NCBI GenBank assembly: GCA_949294735.1
Contig: CASFII010000007.1
Span: 62,001 to 126,000 of the forward strand
Direction: 5' to 3'
Source: an uncultured Coriobacteriaceae bacterium
GTDB taxonomy: Bacteria; Actinomycetota; Coriobacteriia; Coriobacteriales; Eggerthellaceae
Length of the DNA stretch: 64,000 bases
Position 1 is the stretch's first letter, and each line of letters begins with the position of its first letter. A program made the position numbers and the translations under genes. The notes below the pieces were generated by a model. It ran no database searches, had not been told where the DNA came from, and was given only the letters and a program-made list of their open reading frames with translations. This document shows, piece after piece, positions 62,271-64,000 of the stretch.

Positions 62271-63167
62271 GTGGACCAAGGCAGGAAACTTTATAGGTCA
62301 CGAGATGCGCTCGTTGGGGGCGTGTGTAATGGCGTAGCACAATACCTTGATACTGACACCATTGTTATTCGAATTCTGTGTGTGGCGCTTAGTCTGTTTA
62401 CCTTTGGGCTAGGCGCCTTAGTGTATTTGCTTATGTGGGCAGTTTTGCCCCTAGAACCTGAAGAAAAAACGCTTGCAGCGCAGGTGGATAAAGCGCTTTC
62501 TGCAACGTTTGGCGAATTCGACGTGGCTGACGCTTCTCTTACAAGCAAAAGTTTTTCTGAAGAAGAGCGAGCAGAGCTCTATGAGGCTGTTGGTAATCTG
62601 CCACCACAACCTCCTGTGGGAATTCCTGCAGCAAAGACGGTTCCGCAACCGCCACAACCTTCTGTATGCCGAGCAGCACGAGACAGAAATGTAACGTGTG
62701 CGCTTTGGATTGGTGCGCTACTTCTGTTCGCGGGAATTTCGTGGGCAATATACCATGCAGTGTCTGGCGTTGACTGGTGGCAGTTTTATCCGCTCGCTTT
62801 CATTATTATCGGGCTATTGTGTATGGTGCTCCCGATGGAGTTGCTAAGGCAGCCAGCAGTGTTTTACGTAGGAATGTTGATTGTTTGCGTGGGATTTGCG
62901 CTTTTGCCTATGAGTCTGGGTGTTTTAAGCTTTGAAACAATCCCGAATGCAGTTTGCAAACTCTGGTGGCTTTTGGCCGCAATGGTAGGTTTTTTCGTAG
63001 CTGCAGCAATTAAAAAGTCGAGGGCGTGCGCTTTTGCGGGCTGTCTTTGTTTTGCGGCGTTTTGTTTCTTTGCAGTTTTGTACTGCGGGGTGCCAGGAGA
63101 TACCGAAAATATCCTCATTAACTTACCGTTCACCCGTAGATTTGTGCTTGAATTCACAACTGGGTAA
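62271..63167 (+). CDS. PspC-domain membrane protein
   Basis: This 298-residue protein starts with a PspC domain: KLYRSRDALVGGVCNGVAQYLDTDTIVIRI, followed by a helix pair. A Gln/Pro-rich linker (about 100-130) joins it to five further membrane helices (140-295). It starts at a GTG 15 bases after the CorC-like gene, so they are one transcript. PspC proteins signal membrane stress; there is no pspA nearby. The C-terminal part looks like LiaI/DUF-type helices seen in other Actinobacteria. Confidence 0.87.
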   Translation: MDQGRKLYRSRDALVGGVCNGVAQYLDTDTIVIRILCVALSLFTFGLGALVYLLMWAVLPLEPEEKTLAAQVDKALSATFGEFDVADASLTSKSFSEEERAELYEAVGNLPPQPPVGIPAAKTVPQPPQPSVCRAARDRNVTCALWIGALLLFAGISWAIYHAVSGVDWWQFYPLAFIIIGLLCMVLPMELLRQPAVFYVGMLIVCVGFALLPMSLGVLSFETIPNAVCKLWWLLAAMVGFFVAAAIKKSRACAFAGCLCFAAFCFFAVLYCGVPGDTENILINLPFTRRFVLEFTTG

Positions 63168-63210
63168 GGGCGCTATTTTTTAGACAAGCGTTTCATCTGG
63201 CAATACGTAA

Positions 63211-63288
63211 TTGTTCGTTTTGTCAAGCGAACAAAACATGGAGCAAAATTCACATTATTTTGCTTGTCGAGCGCTCCACTGGTAAAAT
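63211..63288 (+). promoter_or_regulatory. Promoter and inverted repeats of the secreted hydrolase gene
   Basis: TTGCTT (63260-63265) and TAAAAT (63283-63288) are 17 bases apart. AGCAAAAT-N7-ATTTTGCT (63242-63264) overlaps the -35. Further upstream, TTGTTCG/CGAACAA (63211-63234) and GTTTTGT/ACAAAAC (63217-63237) interlock. Between this promoter and the gene is a leader of about 100 bases with the hairpin ACCGC-CTAA-GCGGT (near 63356-63369); no known riboswitch was recognised there. Confidence 0.6.
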
Positions 63289-63402
63289 AGTTCCACTCGA
63301 AAACAGCATACTAATCTGTTCGGCAGCAATCCCCCCTTAAACACATCACGCTGTCACCGCCTAAGCGGTAGGTTCTCGTGCTGTCTTTAAGGAAGGGATG
63401 TT

Positions 63403-64000
63403 TTGGTAGCAAAACGCAACAATACAAAGAAATCTTCTGTGGCTGTACGCGTATGCGGCGGCGCAGTTCTTTCTTGCGCATTAGTTGCATGCTTAGGCAT
63501 GGGCATTGCTTCGGCAGGTGCTGCTCCAGTAGCGGGCAACCTGTTTGGCATTAGCTCCATTAGTCAGCCTGCTACCGCTTCTGAAAGCTCGTCTTTCTCC
63601 GTGTCTGACACCGCTCTCGAAGATTCCGTTTTAACCACTGCAGCTTCACGCGATATTTCTCAGGGTATTGCTGATATCACTGCTGAAGAAAAGGCAAAGA
63701 AAGAAGCTGAAGAAGCTGCACGTCAGGCTAAGGCTCAGCAAAGTGCTGCACAGCAGGCCTTGCAAGGTCTTTCTGAAGTTGACTGGTCAGACAAAGACGC
63801 TTTCATCGCTGAGTGGACCGAACGCATTAATAACTATCTGGCTGGTTCTCCTTTGGCAGGGTATGGCGAAACTTTCGCAACTGCTGCATGGGAAAACCAG
63901 GTAGATCCGCGTTGGTCCCCTGCAATTTCTAACACTGAAAGCTCCAAGGGTGCGAACTGCTTCCTTCCGCATAATGCATGGGGTTGGGGTCAAAGCAGCT
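63403..64000 (+). CDS. Secreted cell-wall hydrolase-like protein (5' part, cut by window end)
   Basis: This partial gene encodes 199 residues so far. A basic start, hydrophobic core (about 14-36) and AGAAP form a secretion signal; LVAC also resembles a lipobox, so a lipoprotein is possible. A helical Glu/Ala/Gln-rich part (about 85-120) follows. The last part, AAWENQVDPRWSPAISNTESS, with CFLPHNAWGWGQSS, resembles the catalytic start of lysozyme-like peptidoglycan hydrolases with the catalytic glutamate in NTESS. The start is a TTG, with GGAAGGG five bases upstream. Confidence 0.75.
   Translation, partial: MVAKRNNTKKSSVAVRVCGGAVLSCALVACLGMGIASAGAAPVAGNLFGISSISQPATASESSSFSVSDTALEDSVLTTAASRDISQGIADITAEEKAKKEAEEAARQAKAQQSAAQQALQGLSEVDWSDKDAFIAEWTERINNYLAGSPLAGYGETFATAAWENQVDPRWSPAISNTESSKGANCFLPHNAWGWGQSS

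Noticed and set aside
63290-63402. Possible c-di-AMP (ydaO) riboswitch before the secreted hydrolase
   Set aside because: Such riboswitches often precede wall hydrolases in Actinobacteria, but the conserved core segments are not visible here.

Overview
The window looks like a stretch of chromosome from an anaerobic actinobacterium of the class Coriobacteriia (Eggerthellaceae-like, roughly 48-50 % GC by eye). This placement is an inference from gene content: ATP-type PEP carboxykinase, an amino-acid-centred transporter set (proline, lysine, oligopeptide and general amino acid carriers), tandem YhgE/Pip proteins, a nickel regulator beside hypE, and a phenylacetate-CoA-ligase-like gene under a divergent LysR. 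Few sugar genes are present, which suggests an amino-acid-using life. No phage, insertion sequence, CRISPR array or rRNA operon was seen; one tRNA gene (Gly, anticodon CCC) is present.

Layout. 0.3-5.3 kb: ammonium transporter and PII protein, xanthine salvage (xpt plus an NCS2 permease), then on the minus strand a low-molecular-weight phosphatase and an alkyltransferase. 5.5-15.1 kb: a large lipoprotein, an iron-type alcohol dehydrogenase, two overlapping YhgE/Pip membrane proteins, and a convergent aldehyde dehydrogenase with a structured leader. 15.6-26.3 kb: small membrane protein, proline symporter, sirtuin, FMN oxidoreductase, a RelB-like/PIN toxin-antitoxin pair with a palindromic promoter, pckA, a DUF454 protein, a Sel1-repeat protein and an amino acid permease. 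26.5-38.6 kb: a short terminator-ended transcript candidate, serC-serA-DUF1015, an OPT transporter, Pit, endonuclease IV, a Ppx/GppA phosphatase, an NhaC-family carrier behind a clear lysine riboswitch, tRNA-Gly and a ZIP metal transporter. 38.7-48.0 kb: AraC regulator and a divergent two-subunit ABC exporter, a flippase-like membrane protein, an HAD phosphatase and phosphoglucomutase.

48.0-64.0 kb: a nested inverted-repeat element; a LysR regulator divergent from a CoA ligase that is followed by a LysR effector domain with no DNA-binding part; small unknown proteins, nikR and hypE; a TetR-controlled flavodoxin/aldo-keto reductase/CMD-cupin unit; two PH-domain membrane proteins behind a G10 tract; a PAQR/hemolysin III protein, a CorC-like protein, a PspC protein, and the 5' part of a secreted cell-wall hydrolase cut by the window end.

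Strongest leads: (1) the LysR / CoA ligase / free LysR effector-domain trio with three perfect dyads in its control region; (2) a dispersed family of hairpin repeats with AACCCAA/TTGGGTT arms, including inverted pairs and a ~230-bp nested palindromic element; (3) the lysine riboswitch, which reassigns the NhaC-type carrier to lysine; (4) the toxin-antitoxin promoter and the remnant of a second antitoxin beside it; (5) a G10 tract next to a promoter for envelope PH-domain proteins.
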